Source: Epiperipatus broadwayi (taxonomy: Eukaryota; Onychophora; Udeonychophora; Euonychophora; Peripatidae). Taken from it: 64,000 nucleotides of DNA. The position numbers were made by a program, and so were the translations under genes. Positions 12,601 through 24,019 of the stretch are shown one piece after another. Every line of letters begins with the position of its first letter. The first letter of the stretch is position 1. The notes beneath the pieces are model-generated. The model made no database searches. It saw only the letters and a program-made list of their open reading frames with translations, and had not been told where the DNA came from. Location of the stretch: contig JAQFVV010006273.1 in the NCBI GenBank assembly GCA_028023455.1, positions 1,922,001 to 1,986,000 of the forward strand, read 5' to 3'.

Positions 12601-15600
12601 ATCTAAACACATAACTATCCCTAAATCAATGGATAACATCAATCAGTTTAAAATATCAATATTCATTTTCTAATTATCGGGGAATCACGATTACCATGGA
12701 GTAATATTAATATTAAATTAAAAAAATATTATTTACCTTCACATATATTATATTTACGCTTTCATTTTTAACCTAGAGACAGCGAATACCAAAGTTTTTC
12801 CCATGTTTAATGCTTTTTAAATTACTGATTTGTTTTAAAGCTAATTCTTCCTCTAATTAAATTTAATAATTTTATTTAACTATTTTGAATTAACATTCCT
12901 TCGCAAATTTCTTACTCTTATCCTATTATTCTGATCGCACATTCTTTTGCCCTAATCTTTACAATAGAGATACCTTATGGATGGTGGAACTATGTCAATG
13001 CAAATAAATTAGCATCTAGATCAATCATCATCATAGTGCGCATACTCTGTACTCATATTTTTATGACAATAATATTTTAATAATGTTACCTTTCCAGCAA
13101 AGTTCTCAGCTGGCTGTGGAAATATTTATTAGATAATTTTATATATGCATTGCTTACGCTCAAACATTCTTAGGTTTTATTTAACCCTTAATTTCACATT
13201 TATTAACTGTATTACTTTTGGCTCGAGTTGATACATTAAACTAGATCAACAAAACAATATTCGAATACCAATCGCACAGACATTATCTGCATTCATCCTG
13301 ACATCAAATTGAGTTTGTGACCTCGTATCCGACATTTATAATGATGCTTAATAATAACAGCAATCTTTCATACACCCGTAAGAAATATCCAACATCAACA
13401 TGACACAGGCAGTGACCTGAATAAGAAAAAACCTTTTCACTAAGGTTGAGATATGCTAGGATTTTTATTGCTAGTCATACAAAAAGACTTAGGTATACTT
13501 ATTACTTCTGGCCATCAATAAAAAAAACCTTCTTACAGTGTAGAGAATAATCAAGTGGGAAAACTCTTCCACTGTGTTCAAATACTTTATGAATATAGCA
13601 TAAATATCTTAGTGAGCTAGACTTCACTGGCTTGGTGGAGACTTTTGTCTATTCACATTATATACAGGTCGAAAGATCAACTTTTACAAGTAAAACTTTC
13701 ATATCTTTAATATTATTGCAAATTAGTGCATTGGAATATGAGCCAATAAAATTTCCAAGCATTAATCAGCTTGTATCTGGCCTTAAATTTATGATAACAA
13801 TAATAAAACATAATAAGAAATGTGTACTAAAATTTTAAAACTATTTCCATGCACTTTTAAAAAAAATGATGATGTTTTAGCTCAATAGTCATGCAATTTT
13901 ATAAGTCTAAGCATTTGACAATAACTTCTGATACGATTCATTCAAAACATTCCCCGTAATAATGATATCTTTCATTTTCTTTTTTTTTTCAAAAGAAAAA
14001 AAATGTTTGTAAAGCATTTTAAATAAGGCATATCAGAACAACATGATATCAATTTCATCTACCCCCAAAATGACAACGATAGCAAAAGCATTTATAATAA
14101 ACACATACAAAATCATCTGATATCAATATCTCTACCCTCAAAATAACACAATTATAATTATAACATGAATTAATTTTAAAATGGATATACATGATAAACA
14201 TAAAGAAAGAAATTCTTTTTTTTTTCTATATTAAATATCCTACATAAATAGCGAATAAAAAAATTATACTTATATAGAGTTCTTTGGAAGTGTCCATCAA
14301 GTTTGTGGTTTCCGTTTTCTCTTTTCTTTTCCTCCTTAATTTGTTTGTATGAGTGTATGAGTCTATGTAGCAAAAAGTTCTTGTGATGTCATTTGATTCC
14401 TATGCCATCAGATATATGATTTTTATACCCCTGAAATGAGTTCCTCATTTTTAATTTTATGTAGATTACAGTTAAACAGCACTTATTTAAATTTCCCAAG
14501 ATGTAAGTCCATTTCTGATTGTTTTTTTTCCTCTTTAAATTCATTTTATATTCAAATTTAACACTTATATACATGATATCAAACTTAGAGTTTATTTTCT
14601 GTGGTTTAAATTTACCATTTTCTGATTCAATCAGGACTGTTGGCTAACTTCCGGAGAGTAAATGTGTGCCCACTTAAAATTTATTCAATAAACATTGTCT
14701 TTTCTTAATACAATGTTAAATTTAGCAAAGTTGTTTTCAAGAGACAAAAGAGTAATAATAAACAATTTTCTTTTTTTTTTAACAAAAATATTTCTTTAAA
14801 ATCTTATAGCAAAGTTTCTCTATATAATCAATGAAAGAAAAACTTGCATGAGAGTTTCAAATATAATAGCCTCCTTCTGCCAAAAAACAGAGATTTTATA
14901 GAGTCTGCTTTTTCTTTACTCTCCTGCTTCCCCCTACTATAAAATTGTATTGACCATTATTCTGGTCGTTCTCTTTTCTTAATTAATTGAATCTTGTTTT
15001 TTTTTTGTCTCTGGTTAATTTTAACCTTTTGCTCTTTTTGAAAAATTATGCCAAATTCACATCTGCATTCTAATAGATGATCACCCATTAAATTTTACAT
15101 TCAACAGATATAATTACCAATTAATTTTACACTCAACAGATCATCACCCATTAATTGCACACTTAAATTCCTTGGTGAAATTTATATCATTTAAATGGCT
15201 GTGATAATTTACTTGGTAATACAACACCCATGACACCCATGTTAAAAGTAAATAACAGAAAGCTCTCTTCCCCCTTTTACTTTTTCCATTAAATAACGAA
15301 ACAAAATATATATTGCAGCCCAGCTTCAAACCCAGTATTTTGAACTAAATTTTGGCTGCGAATAATAATAAACCATCAAAATGACTTAATTTCTTTTTTT
15401 AAAGATTTCCTTACAAAATGACAAGGAATGATTTTTAATTGTGAACTTTACAATTAAAGTTCACAATTAGATTAAATGCACACACATGTCGCATGTATAC
15501 AATTCTTTAATTAAATCAATTTAATATTTTAATTTTTAATTATTATAACTATTATTTTTTTATAATTTAATCTCATGAATTATTTATTTCCAACTTATTA

Positions 15601-15959
15601 GTATAAAATTCTGACCATTCATTATCACTATCTAAAGTAGTTTTAAGAGTCACACATCCCTCCTTTCCACTCAACTGTCAAATGATGTATAAATCTTGCT
15701 TTTCTAAAAATATTTTTTAAATACTAAATTGACCCATAAATTAAAATAAAATAATCTTTTGGTTAGAAATATCTTAATGATAAATTTTCAGATTGCCTAC
15801 CAAGTAAAACATACACAATCCCTATAAATATGGGTTCAAACCTAGTCTTGGCTAAAAATTTTGTTTGTCAAAGAAAAAATATATATAAACTATGAGGAAA
15901 ATTTTTATTGAACCTGATCTTGCATAGTTAACTCAAAAAATTGAGTCTTAGGCAAACTC

Positions 15960-15964
<5 letters not shown>

Positions 15965-16053
<89 letters not shown>
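15965..16053. repeat. (TA)n microsatellite
   Basis: About 89 bp of uninterrupted TA dinucleotides. Confidence 0.98.
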
Positions 16054-16055
<2 letters not shown>

Positions 16056-16104
16056 GGTAAATAACTAGTACTTCTGCAGATTGAAAGATTGTTATTTACC
16101 ATTA
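16052..16104. other. 14-bp stem hairpin next to (TA)n
   Basis: TAATGGTAAATAAC (16052-16065) and its exact reverse complement at 16091-16104 enclose a 25-nt loop. It abuts the end of the (TA)n tract. It could be the remnant of a foldback insertion. Confidence 0.75.
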
Positions 16105-18053
16105 TATTTTTTATTTTTATTGTTATTACAATAATTTTTTAATAAATGAACATTTCATTTGTATAATTATATTCTACTTTCATGATTCTAGGGCATGATT
16201 ATTTATTTATTCACTGTTCAGAAGGTGCCCATGCATAATGTGGGGTGACTATGAACTTAAAATTTAATTCTTATTTGATCATAGCCACTGATAATGAAAA
16301 ACTGAAAATCACATCAAGCAATAGTGTCAAGGTAAATCTCAGTCACATTTGCTAATCATCATCTACCCCACAAATGTATTAAGCCTAGTGTTGTAATTAG
16401 TCATATTAGAACAGCAGTATCACAATCTATTCTAAATCTTAAACATAAATACTTATCTAACAGATGATAAATTAATGAGAAATGAGACCTTTTTAACAAT
16501 AACAATTAATTTATTAATAACTATTAAATAATTTTTTTAATAAAACAAATTAACTTTCTCTATTCCCTTGTATTTACAAATGCATTCAATAAATAAAAAA
16601 ATTTCTTAGAATAGATCAGTGAAATCAATCAAACATATTATGGCTTCATTTATTTTACTTAAATTCTTTAGTCTCCTTTCAATGTGATTGATTTCCTGGC
16701 TCCAGGGATAATATTATATAGATAATTTTTTATGCTACATAAAAACAAATGTTTGTTTAATAATGGAGTTAGATTAACATTAAAAATATAATTTAAATGT
16801 CAGAATAAAATTTTAAAATGGATCTCTTCACAAAATTCAATCAATTTTTCGGATTATTTGTAAAATTAATAAGTATTCAGATATGAGTCAATTAAAAATG
16901 ATCTTATCAAATATTGTTGAATTCAACATATATGTATTCTTTTCTCAGGCATTTTGGAAGTTTTATATCAATTTAATGTTAAAGTGATCTCTATTACTGA
17001 AGTAATTTCAGTTAGTTTCATTATCATGGCTTTTCATACTGAATATCAGATAGATTTATAGGTTCGTTCTCTTCATTAGCACATACACTTTCTTTCTGAC
17101 CATAGTTGATTTCTTTAATAATTTTTCAAAATTCATTATAGATAATTAAACTATAATGACAGAAAACAATCAATAATGGTAATATTAACTAGGCATTACT
17201 TGTCATCTTTTTGGGCAGCTTGCTTTAGGATACCACTCAGAAAGATAGAGCAAACACTTGTATGGGAACTCTACTCAACCATGGTAGAGTTATGTGAATA
17301 CATTTTCCTGGAAATCATTCCACATTAACTTGGAGGATAGTAGAAAAATGCCCTTTTTTTAAATTTTACAAGCATGGTCAAAATTTTATATCAATTAATA
17401 AATAATAAAAAAATGAACCTTTTATATTCAACTCTCCTATTGTCTGGTGGTTATCTACCTTCATTTTTTTATTAATTAACATTGAAATTCAAAAATAATT
17501 AATTTATATTTTTAAATTGTAACAACAAACAAGAAATTATGGTTCAGTTTTTTACAATGTATAGATAACAGAATAAAACAGATAAAACCATATATATTTT
17601 AAAACTGATATTCAGAATTAGAGATTTAAATTTCTTTTAGTTTATTTCCATAATCCTTTAATTTATAATTAATTAACTAAAATTTTAGCTAAATGTCTTT
17701 GTTTTAAGAGAATAACTTAAACAAAATTTCATTTCTTTAAATTTTAATTAATTCTTTTTTGTTATGAAGAACAAAATAATATTTTTGTTAAAGTTAACTT
17801 TATGATCCCATTCTGGTGTTCTTTTTCAATTAACTCCTTTTAGTTTTATACACAAATAATATTTTTTAATTTTATAGATAGTAAAATTAACTAAATTATT
17901 ATTAAAATTTAACTTTTATATTTAATCAGGTTGTATATGTAATGCACGGCAGAGAGGATATATATATATATATATATGTTTTGGGTACGGACCATGTATT
18001 ATTTTGCATTACAATCCAATATTCCAATGGACCAGCAACTGCCATTATCAAGG

Positions 18054-18338
18054 TTAACTTGTGAAAGAACAATCATTGGATCTCAAAGAATAACATGACT
18101 CAGTGCGAGATGAGAAGTAAGATTCAACTTGCAGTAGTTCAGCACTCACAATATGAGGCTTATCAAAATGTTTATTTCCCTCAGTTTTTTCATCTATTAA
18201 TTTCAAGTTAATATTAGATAAAATGATAGGTTTCCACATAGCTGGAATACATTGTGCATTGTCAGCCCTATTTAAATCAGTAGGTCTCTTTAATATTTCA
18301 CTTGACTCTCTCATGGTTCTTAAATCATATCTTTCCAA
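18054..18338 (-). pseudogene. PLE GIY-YIG endonuclease C-terminal fragment (left arm)
   Basis: This is a 94-codon minus-strand frame. It contains ERYDLRTMRESSEILKRPTD and later KHFDKPHIVSAELLQVESYF, which corresponds to the end of a PLE protein after the GIY-YIG core. The first ATG is not a real start, because the homologous sequence continues upstream (towards 18520) in shifted frames. A matching but shorter plus-strand frame lies at 18809-18994. PLE endonucleases nick target DNA to prime reverse transcription, but this fragment lacks the catalytic half in frame. Confidence 0.8.
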
Positions 18339-18808
18339 AGTAGCAAGTATTTTTGTATTGTCAAAATAAGGTTTGTGACCAATTTTTAAAAAATGGGAAA
18401 TAAAAACTGATGTGCTAATTTTTGGATTAAAAGTATTTCTATGTTCCTTAATTCTGACATGTATTCATCTATTAAAATGACACACATAGCTTCTTGAGCA
18501 CTGCAAACATGGAATTTTTTGGAACATCAAGGAGTGTATGAAATTCCATGTTTGCAGTGCTCAAGAAGCTATGTGGTTCATTCTAATAAATGTCAGAATT
18601 AAGGAACTTAAAATGCTTTTAATCAAAAAATTAGCACATCAGTTTTTACTTCCCATTTTTAGAAATTGATCACAAACCTGATTTTTACAATACAAAAATA
18701 CTTGCTAATTTGGAATGATATGATTTAAGAACCATAAGAGAGTCAAGTGAAATATTAAAGAGACCTACTGGTTTAAATAGGGCTGACAAAGCACAATGTA
18801 TTCCATCT

Positions 18809-18994
18809 ATGTGGAAACCTATCCTTTTATCTAATATTAACTTGAAATTAATAGGTGAAAAAACTGTGGGAAATAAACATTTTGATAAGCCTCATATTGT
18901 GAATACTGAACTACTTCAAGTTGAATCTCACTTCTCATCTAGCACTGAGTTACATTATTCTTTGAGATCTAATGATTGTTCTTTCAAAAGTTAA
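18809..18994 (+). pseudogene. PLE endonuclease C-terminal fragment (right arm)
   Basis: This 61-codon frame is the right-arm counterpart of 18054-18338 in the opposite orientation, with the same block KHFDKPHIV.TELLQVES and scattered substitutions. The two arms diverge at several residues, so the foldback is not recent. Confidence 0.8.
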
Positions 18995-19104
18995 TCTTGA
19001 TCATGGCAGTTACTAGTCCATCAAAATATTGGATTGTAATAATGCAAAATAATACATGGTTCATACCCAAAAACATTGTTTTATCTACATCATATAACCG
19101 TGAA

Positions 19105-19107
19105 AAC

Positions 19108-19169
<62 letters not shown>
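19105..19169. repeat. (AT)n microsatellite at the PLE boundary
   Basis: An AT dinucleotide run directly follows the terminal motif CCGTGAAAACATTA at about 19099-19113. Confidence 0.97.
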
Positions 19170-19171
<2 letters not shown>

Positions 19172-19264
19172 GTTATTTACATATATATATGCAATGGGTA
19201 TGCTCATATCTCTAAACAAGCTTTTCCAATAAATGAATTTGGCTTAGTCCCATATGGCTATTTG

Positions 19265-19571
19265 AGTTAGATGCCTGGATTTGAAGACATAGATGTCTGA
19301 AAATTTCAGATTTTCTACTTAATAGTTAAGTATTAGACAAATGCTGTACTTGCATTGGTATTTTAAATATAGTGTCTTAATATTCTAGATCTCACTGAGG
19401 AGAACCATCAGCTTGAAACTAGTTTGGAGATAGAGATAATTCTATATAGAGATTTTAAATGCTTTTTCTTCTGGCATTTATCAGAAAAGCTTGTTTAGAG
19501 CTATTAGCATGTTCTTTGTAGTACAAGCTTAATAAGTTAACTCACGTGATGTATGACTTGATTTTCTGATC
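19265..19571 (+). mobile_element. Solo PLE terminal repeat carrying a hammerhead core
   Basis: This segment is similar to the right arm of the 39.7-40.25 kb foldback: both have a GGTATTTTA..ATATAGTGTC block, CACTGAGGAG, GAAAC, and then GATAGAGATTTTAAA. It is bracketed by (TA)n (19105-19169 and about 19572-19584). No inverted partner or coding sequence is visible, so it appears to be a solo terminus. Confidence 0.75.
19389..19431 (+). ncRNA. Hammerhead ribozyme core (degenerate stem II)
   Basis: CTGAGGA is at 19395-19401 and GAAA at 19415-19418. They are followed by C-UA-G-U-U, that is, a one-pair helix III with a two-base loop and predicted cleavage after 19424. Stem I is ATCTCA (19389-19394) with TGGAGAT (19425-19431), which pairs with one extra base. 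Stem II (19402-19414) pairs poorly. Hammerheads with tiny helix III are known in Penelope-like elements. Cleavage activity is doubtful for this copy. Confidence 0.55.
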
Positions 19572-19584
19572 ATATATATATATA

Positions 19585-20330
19585 TTGATTACTATATTTT
19601 ACTGTGAATGTTTAGGTGGTTACTGTGTTGGAACTTAATTATATCATTATCCAGATTAGCTTTAGGCACTATTATGCTTATTATTTCTAAATAATACATG
19701 GGCAATTTAAAAGTATTGCAGTTTGTAATGTTAATTGACTATTTATTAGTCTGCATTACAGTGACATGTTTATTTCATGTTTAAAGAGGTTTATTTAAAC
19801 TTCAATGTATCAATATTTCATACTCTGCAGTCAAGTTGCAATATTCAATGGACCATTAGTAAGAATGAATTCCATTCTTGCTATTAAAAGGTGTAAAGGT
19901 TGCCTTGACAGCAGTGAGAAATATTGATTACTGTATTTTACTGTGAATGTTTAGGTGGTTACTGTGATGGAACTTAATTATATCATTATTCCAGATTAGC
20001 TTTAGGTACTATTTCACTTATTATTTCTAAATAATACATGGGCAATTTAAAAGTATTGCAGTTTGTAATGTTAATTGACTATTTATTAGTCTGCATTACA
20101 GTGACATGTTTATTTCATGCTTAAAGAGGTTTATTTAAACTTTAATGTATCAATATTTCATACTCTGTAGTCAGGTTGCAAGCTTTAAGTGTCCATATAT
20201 ATTAAATGGACCATTAGTAGAATGGATTCCATTCTTGCTATTAAAAGGTGTTAAGGTTGCCATGACAGCTGTGAGAAATATTGATTACTATATTTTACTG
20301 TGAATGTTTAGGTGGTTACTGTGTTGGAAC

Positions 20331-20333
<3 letters not shown>
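19585..20333. repeat. Tandem satellite, unit about 340-357 bp, 2.15 copies
   Basis: Copy 1 (19585-19923), copy 2 (19924-20280) and a partial copy 3 (20281-20333) each begin TTGATTACTATATTTTACTG (G for A once). Copy 2 carries an extra block of about 18 bp near 20182-20205. The copies are highly similar, so the array is recent. It ends in (TA)n next to the PLE at 20345. Confidence 0.93.
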
Positions 20334-20344
<11 letters not shown>

Positions 20345-20368
<24 letters not shown>

Positions 20369-20883
20369 AAATTTATAAATAAATATTAAAAAATACTGTA
20401 CTTAAAAGTTTATAAAAATATATCTATAATTGTCACTTAGAAGCGCTTTCAACTATCTTTGTAGTTTTTGTCAACTAATACTTTTAAAATGTCAGCTTTC
20501 CCATAATTCCATGATGTCAACTTTCCCATAATTCCATGATCTTAACATTTGCTGCTTGCCTATTAATTAAATCTTGCTTGTATTTATATATTAACATCGC
20601 TTCTTTAATTTTTCTTTTATTATTATTTCTTTCCGTTTCCAATATTTTTACATTATCATAATTTAAATCAAAACAATATATACATGATTTATTATGGTCA
20701 TAAAAGACAGAAGCTGATAAATTATCATTATTTTTATAATTTTGTTTTGTATTTTGAACCCCTTTTAATAATAACAAGTGCTCTTTTGTTCTTTTTTTCA
20801 ATGTGCACCTCAATTCACCTATATTTCCACTGCCTCACCTACACATTCATTTGTAAATGATACAATTTTTATTTGTCAATCTG
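20345..20883 (-). mobile_element. Inverted 5'-truncated copy of the PLE at 20.9-22.9 kb
   Basis: This segment is the reverse complement of 22343-22880. It carries the C-terminal GIY-YIG region on the minus strand (frame 20813-20517, RCTLKKRTKEHLLLL and KRKIKEAMLIYKYKQDLINR), which aligns residue by residue with 22426-22709. Upstream inverted truncated copies are a known hallmark of Penelope-type insertions. A (TA)n tract marks its outer end. Confidence 0.88.
20517..20813 (-). pseudogene. PLE GIY-YIG endonuclease fragment (inverted copy)
   Basis: This 98-codon frame covers the end of the endonuclease. It includes the Arg/Glu-His segment RTKEH, which corresponds to the conserved arginine-glutamate region of GIY-YIG nucleases, and the C-terminal RQAANVKIMELWES. 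The preceding YIGE-type motif lies just beyond 20813 on the minus strand, in a shifted frame. Differences from the right-hand copy at about one residue in ten indicate some age. Confidence 0.8.
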
Positions 20884-21306
20884 ATTATGAAAATAAAGTT
20901 ATTACATAAATGAATATTCTTAATTTTATAAAGGTTAATAAGATAAATATTGAAAGTTTATGTGTTCAATTTGTTAATAACATTTATTATACATTTTATG
21001 AAGGCTATGAATATGAGGCATGGATTTTCAAAAACGTTAAGCCGATAAACTTTAATACTAATTTATATCTTCTCTAATTAACAATTATATATTTTACATA
21101 TAGTGGGAAGTAAAGTTATATTTAATAACATTTTAAAAAAAAAGACAAAAATAATGTAATTGATAATTCTACTTATTATAGGATTTATCCATCAGCTGCA
21201 ATGTGTTCTAAATTTAAAATATAAAATTGCATAAAAAAGAACCATTATGATTAAAGATTGATTTTGGGGATGCATTTTATTATGACCATGCAAATTAATT
21301 GAGAAA
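20884..21306. other. 5' part of the PLE, no intact frame
   Basis: AT-rich sequence between the inverted copy and the reverse transcriptase. Short broken plus-strand stretches (for example around 20950-21050) may be the N-terminal reverse transcriptase region, but stops in all frames prevent a firm call. Confidence 0.4.
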
Positions 21307-21498
21307 ATGTTACAGGAAATTCTTGGTTTTGGTATGTATACAATATGTTCATCATTTGACTTCACTGGTAAAATTAATAATGTTGTTATTGATAATTGTG
21401 AAGTAATTTGGATCTTTGATGTCAGTGAAATATATGGATCAATTGATAGAATGACCTCTATTGAAATAAACAGGCAAAATAGTTATGTGCTAGCATAA
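21307..21498 (+). pseudogene. PLE reverse transcriptase, N-terminal palm fragment
   Basis: This 63-codon frame contains IWIFDVSEIYGSID, which fits the reverse transcriptase motif A of PLEs (hydrophobic-F-D-V-x-x-x-Y-x-x-I). It is out of frame with the next segment (21645), so at least one frameshift separates them. No start is claimed. Confidence 0.7.
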
Positions 21499-21644
21499 GA
21501 GATGGTGATCATGTGATGTTCTATTGAAATAAATAATACATTAAAGTTAAAAATGTTAATGTTAAAATAATAAAATTTATTGTTGAAACATTAAACTTTA
21601 TTGATAAAAATATTTATGTAATTTTTAAGCATGAATTTTATAAA

Positions 21645-22709
21645 ATGAATAATGCCTGGCCAATGGGTCTTCCTACAGTTGTCCAAATATGTAATTTTGT
21701 TATATTTACATATGAAGAAAATATTTTGAAAAAGGAATATTATCAGAAGAATATTACTTTATACAATCAATATGTTGATGATGTTTTTGTTTGTGGAAAG
21801 CCAAATACTATTAATGATTTGTTTAATGAATTAAATAATATAAAAGGCTTAAAATGGATTAAAACAGATGAAAATTCAATGAGTGTTCAATTTTTAGATC
21901 TCAAGATAACTAGAAACAAAGATAAACTGGATTACTATATGACTCTTAAACCAATAGCAAAAAGAGGATATATTTCATATGAATCAAAAGTACCAATGTC
22001 ACATAAAATGGCAGGTTTGAAGTCCTTCTTATTTAGAAATGATAACCTTTGTAAATATGCATAGGATAAAACCAAAAATATTGAAATTTATTATAATAAA
22101 ATTTTAAACATTGGATATAATTATGATTGTGTTTATTATACTGTTAAAAATTTTAATTCTAAATATAAAAATAATATTAATAATAATGTTAATTCTTCTG
22201 ATAAAAAATTTTGGATATCAATACCATATATTTCAAATCAACAGGTAAGTTTCATTAAGAAAATTTATAAAGGTATATGTGATATTGCATTTTATGCACC
22301 ACCTACATTAAATGAATTAATAAATAATTCAAAAGATAAGACTTTATTGACAAATAAAAATTGTATCATTTATAAATGGACATATAGGTGTGGCAGTGGA
22401 TATATAGGTGAATCGAGGTGCACATTGGAAAAAAGAACAAAAGAGCATTTGTTATTATTAAAAAGGGTTCAAAATACAAAACAAAATTATAAAAATAATG
22501 ATAATTTATCAACTTCTGTCTTTTATGACCTTAATAAATCATGTATATATGGTTTTGATTTTAATTATAGTAACATAAAAATAATGGAAACTAAAAGAAA
22601 TAATAATAAAAGAAAAATTAAAGAAGAGATGTTAATATGTAAATACAAGCAAGATTTAATTAATAGGCAAGCAGCAAACGTTGAGATCATGGAATTATGG
22701 GAAAGTTGA
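21645..22709 (+). pseudogene. Penelope-like reverse transcriptase plus GIY-YIG endonuclease, one internal stop
   Basis: This is a single reading frame of about 355 codons, interrupted only by TAG at 22062-22064. In order it has the palm motif B region (PMGLPTVVQICNF), the catalytic YVDDVF (motif C, two aspartates) at about 21770-21787, and FLDLKITR (thumb-side motif). A linker is followed by the GIY-YIG domain: CIIYKWTYRCGSGYIGES, then R.TLEKRTKEH, ending with RQAANVEIMELWES. PLE proteins copy their RNA at a nick made by this endonuclease. N-terminal reverse transcriptase motifs lie in another frame at 21307-21498. Upstream sits an inverted truncated copy (20345-20883). With one nonsense codon and a nearby frameshift it is the best preserved element in the window, but not autonomous. 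The stop sits between reverse transcriptase and linker, near a position where other residues of the motif continue unbroken. Confidence 0.9.
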
Positions 22710-22900
22710 CATCATGGAATTATGGGAAAGCTGACATTTTAAAAGTATTAGTTGACAAAAACTACAAAGATAATTGCAAGCGTTTCTAAGTGACGGTTAT
22801 AGATATATTTTTATAAACTTTTAAGAACTGTATTTTCTAATATTTATTTATAAATTTATGTATATTATTTTGAAGAAATACAGACATCGATTTGTAATAT
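22710..22900 (+). mobile_element. 3' untranslated end of the PLE
   Basis: The sequence after the ORF stop is repeated in inverted form at 20345-20520. It includes two adjacent copies of a 22-bp segment (ATCATGGAATTATGGGAAAG) at the ORF end and finishes near a (TA)n tract at about 22897. I see no convincing hammerhead core here, unlike the other PLE families of the window. Confidence 0.65.
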
Positions 22901-23860
22901 ATATATATTAACTCTAACTTTTACAGTAAATCAAGATTATTCACTGACTTTCACTATTAGGTTCTACTTTGAATTAGCTCTTTTACTTTAATTAAAACTA
23001 TTATATTGATTTTTTTTTTTTAAAAAAAAAAAACATAGTCTGATAAAACTAATAAAGGAATATAAATTAAATACATTTGAGCATTTTGAGAAAACTTCAT
23101 TACATTTGAATAAAGGCAATTCAATGTTAAATATCGGTTTTTATTAATTGTAAATAATGTCTTATGAGATGTTATTACTTTAAAAAGTAACTCATAAAAC
23201 AAAATTTGGCATTGGCAAAATAATTAATAAAAATAAATAAAATATTTTATAAATGAGAATATAAAAAAATTATTTATTTTAATATGCATCAATTTTAATG
23301 AAAGATAAGGTTTATAATCTCTGAATGTTTGATATAATGAATATGTATATCCTCTTCCGTGGATTATTTTTTTTAAGATGATAGTTTGTAATTGTTTTCA
23401 AAGCTGCCTCTACTAATTTATTCTAATGCTTAAATGCTGAATACTTAGGAAGATCACTGGGATTATACAAAAACTAATCCACCTTAAGTTTGTCCATTAT
23501 ACATTACATTGAAATGCTACCAGAATGTTTTGGAATCAGTTGAAGAATGGTGTTATAAAGCAAGAAATGATTTAATATGACATCAATGTTAACAAAAGCT
23601 TGTTTCATATGAATTAAACTTTGCTGAGGAATATTATACTCACACACACAGATAATTTTCAGTTTTGACGAATTAACTAAAAATGCTGTTAAAAAGCTAG
23701 ATTGACCAAAATCTGAACTTGCATAAAATGTTAGAAAAAGTCTATATTTATATATATATATATATCACTAAAAATAATTTCAAAATTCTTGCAGCACTAT
23801 ATGTCAGTTGTGTTAATTAAGCTTATAAAACAAAATTATTAGAGAAATTTATAATTATAC

Positions 23861-24019
23861 CTTTTACTGTTTTCTTCAGAACAATCTTGTCTTCCTAAAT
23901 ACCATGGTTCTATAGCATCTATTCCTTTCTTATATATTGTCCACAGTACACTTGTTAGCCAAGATGCTGTAATAAATGCTAGTAGTCCACAATTCGATGG
24001 AGGAAATTCTTTAGGATCT
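23861..24019 (-). CDS. ABCC5: ABCC5/MRP5-like ABC transporter, exon of the N-terminal cytosolic region
   Basis: This 159-bp minus-strand exon lies between acceptor AG at 24021-24020 and a GTATAA donor at 23860. It begins with one base completing a Lys codon, then DPKEFPPSNCGLLAFITASW, LTSVLWTIYKKG and a segment ending C-S-E-E-N-S-K plus two bases. Family knowledge: MRP5 has P-V-D-N-A-G-L-F-S-x-M-T-F-S-W-L followed by KKGxL and a Trp-Ser/Tyr-Leu motif at the same place, just before the RLERLW block. Phase 2 at both ends fits the neighbouring exons exactly. An alternative acceptor at about 24040 would give the wrong phase. The frame has no stop. This segment is the conserved cytosolic element leading into transmembrane domain 1. 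Confidence 0.92.

Larger units (their letters stand above)
17978..19080. mobile_element. PLE foldback: two head-to-head copies with GIY-YIG endonuclease remnants
   Basis: The arms 17978-18517 and 18541-19080 are inverted copies around a 23-nt spacer; the inner 34 bp are exact complements. The minus strand of the left arm keeps a frame (18338-18054) with ERYDLRTMRESSEILKRPTD, matching the C-terminal part of PLE GIY-YIG domains (R.MRES.EI). The right arm keeps the same protein on the plus strand in broken frames, beginning near the spacer with a Cys-Ser-rich block like the start of the GIY-YIG fold. Stops and a long (TA)n at each outer edge show it is dead. The family closely resembles the foldback at 55.7-56.9 kb. 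Both copies are 5'-truncated and neither has a reverse transcriptase. Confidence 0.85.
3251..23860 (-). other. 20.6-kb intron of the ABCC5-like gene
   Basis: The donor GTATAA at 23860 and the acceptor AG at 3252-3251 bracket this intron. The flanking codon phases match (AG carried over, A completing). It holds a SINE, long (TA)n tracts, a satellite array and four PLE-derived structures listed separately. The segments 4.4-7.6, 9.1-15.9 and 16.1-17.9 kb contain nothing I recognise beyond AT-rich sequence. Confidence 0.85.
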
